Of a stretch of 32,123 nucleotides of DNA, positions 32,076 through 32,123 are shown in pieces. Each line of letters begins with the position of its first letter. Positions within the stretch are counted from its first letter, which is position 1. The DNA lies in NCBI GenBank assembly GCA_026645745.1, contig JAPKMU010000010.1, positions 1-32,123 on the forward strand, written 5' to 3'. The stretch comes from Anaerolineae bacterium (GTDB lineage Bacteria; Chloroflexota; Anaerolineae; Aggregatilineales; Phototrophicaceae). The notes under the pieces were generated by a model that searched no databases, was not told where the DNA came from, and saw only the letters and a list, made by a program, of their open reading frames with translations. The translations under genes and the position numbers were made by a program.

Positions 32076-32123
32076 GAAAATTCTTTATCCTTGGATGAGG
32101 GTTATAGGGGGATGATTTTAGAC

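Overview
The window is about 54% GC by eye and reads like a chromosomal stretch of an uncultivated-type Chloroflexota bacterium, probably Anaerolineae-like. This is inferred from gene content: several secreted or cytoplasmic beta-propeller proteins, a DUF1003 membrane protein, an AIM24/TIGR00266 protein, a Ddn-like F420-type oxidoreductase, a YtcJ-like amidohydrolase, an S9 peptidase, PspC/LiaF-like envelope-stress proteins and GT4 glycosyltransferases. There is no rRNA, tRNA, CRISPR array, phage module or transposase. Coding density is high, and most neighbouring genes are either co-oriented with short gaps or converge with overlapping 3' ends.

Layout. 1-1779 (+): the end of a DUF418 membrane protein, then a secreted serine hydrolase, closed by a strong bidirectional terminator (1787-1826). 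1836-9919 (-): a four-gene run of GT4 glycosyltransferase, CtpE-like P-type ATPase, large NarL-type sensor kinase and secreted serine hydrolase, probably started by a promoter inside the usual 'long' reading frame of the glycosyltransferase. 10112-14889 (+): an AIM24-family protein, pdxT behind two stacked inverted repeats, a hyperacidic 95-aa protein, a secreted propeller, DUF1003 behind a roughly 320-nt structured leader, and a TetR regulator. 14995-19100 (-): an alginate-lyase-like protein, a propeller and a GlcD/LDHD-type FAD oxidase, the first two coupled by GTGA. 19262-22195: an unknown proline-rich protein (+), a cytoplasmic propeller (-) and an NAD-dependent sugar epimerase (+). 22187-23489 (-): a PspC/LiaF-like envelope-stress pair with a near-consensus promoter. 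23643-28265 (+): amidohydrolase, YchF, a G-quadruplex-bearing repeat, a GT4 glycosyltransferase and a Ddn-like protein. 28256-32075 (-): S9 peptidase, a J-domain protein and a metallo-beta-lactamase-fold hydrolase.

As a whole this is a housekeeping/envelope region, not a defence or biosynthetic island. The surface-facing genes (sugar epimerase, two GT4s, sensor kinase, PspC/LiaF, serine hydrolases, propellers) suggest envelope and glycan maintenance, but no single pathway is visible.

The most unusual signals are regulatory. They are (i) a leader RNA with competing helices and a near-consensus promoter before the DUF1003 gene; (ii) a perfect 13-bp inverted repeat ending one base before the pdxT start codon; (iii) a perfect 14-bp inverted repeat that captures the J-domain start codon and brackets a consensus -10 box. 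The hyperacidic protein (63 of 95 residues D/E, no lysine) has no function I can assign.
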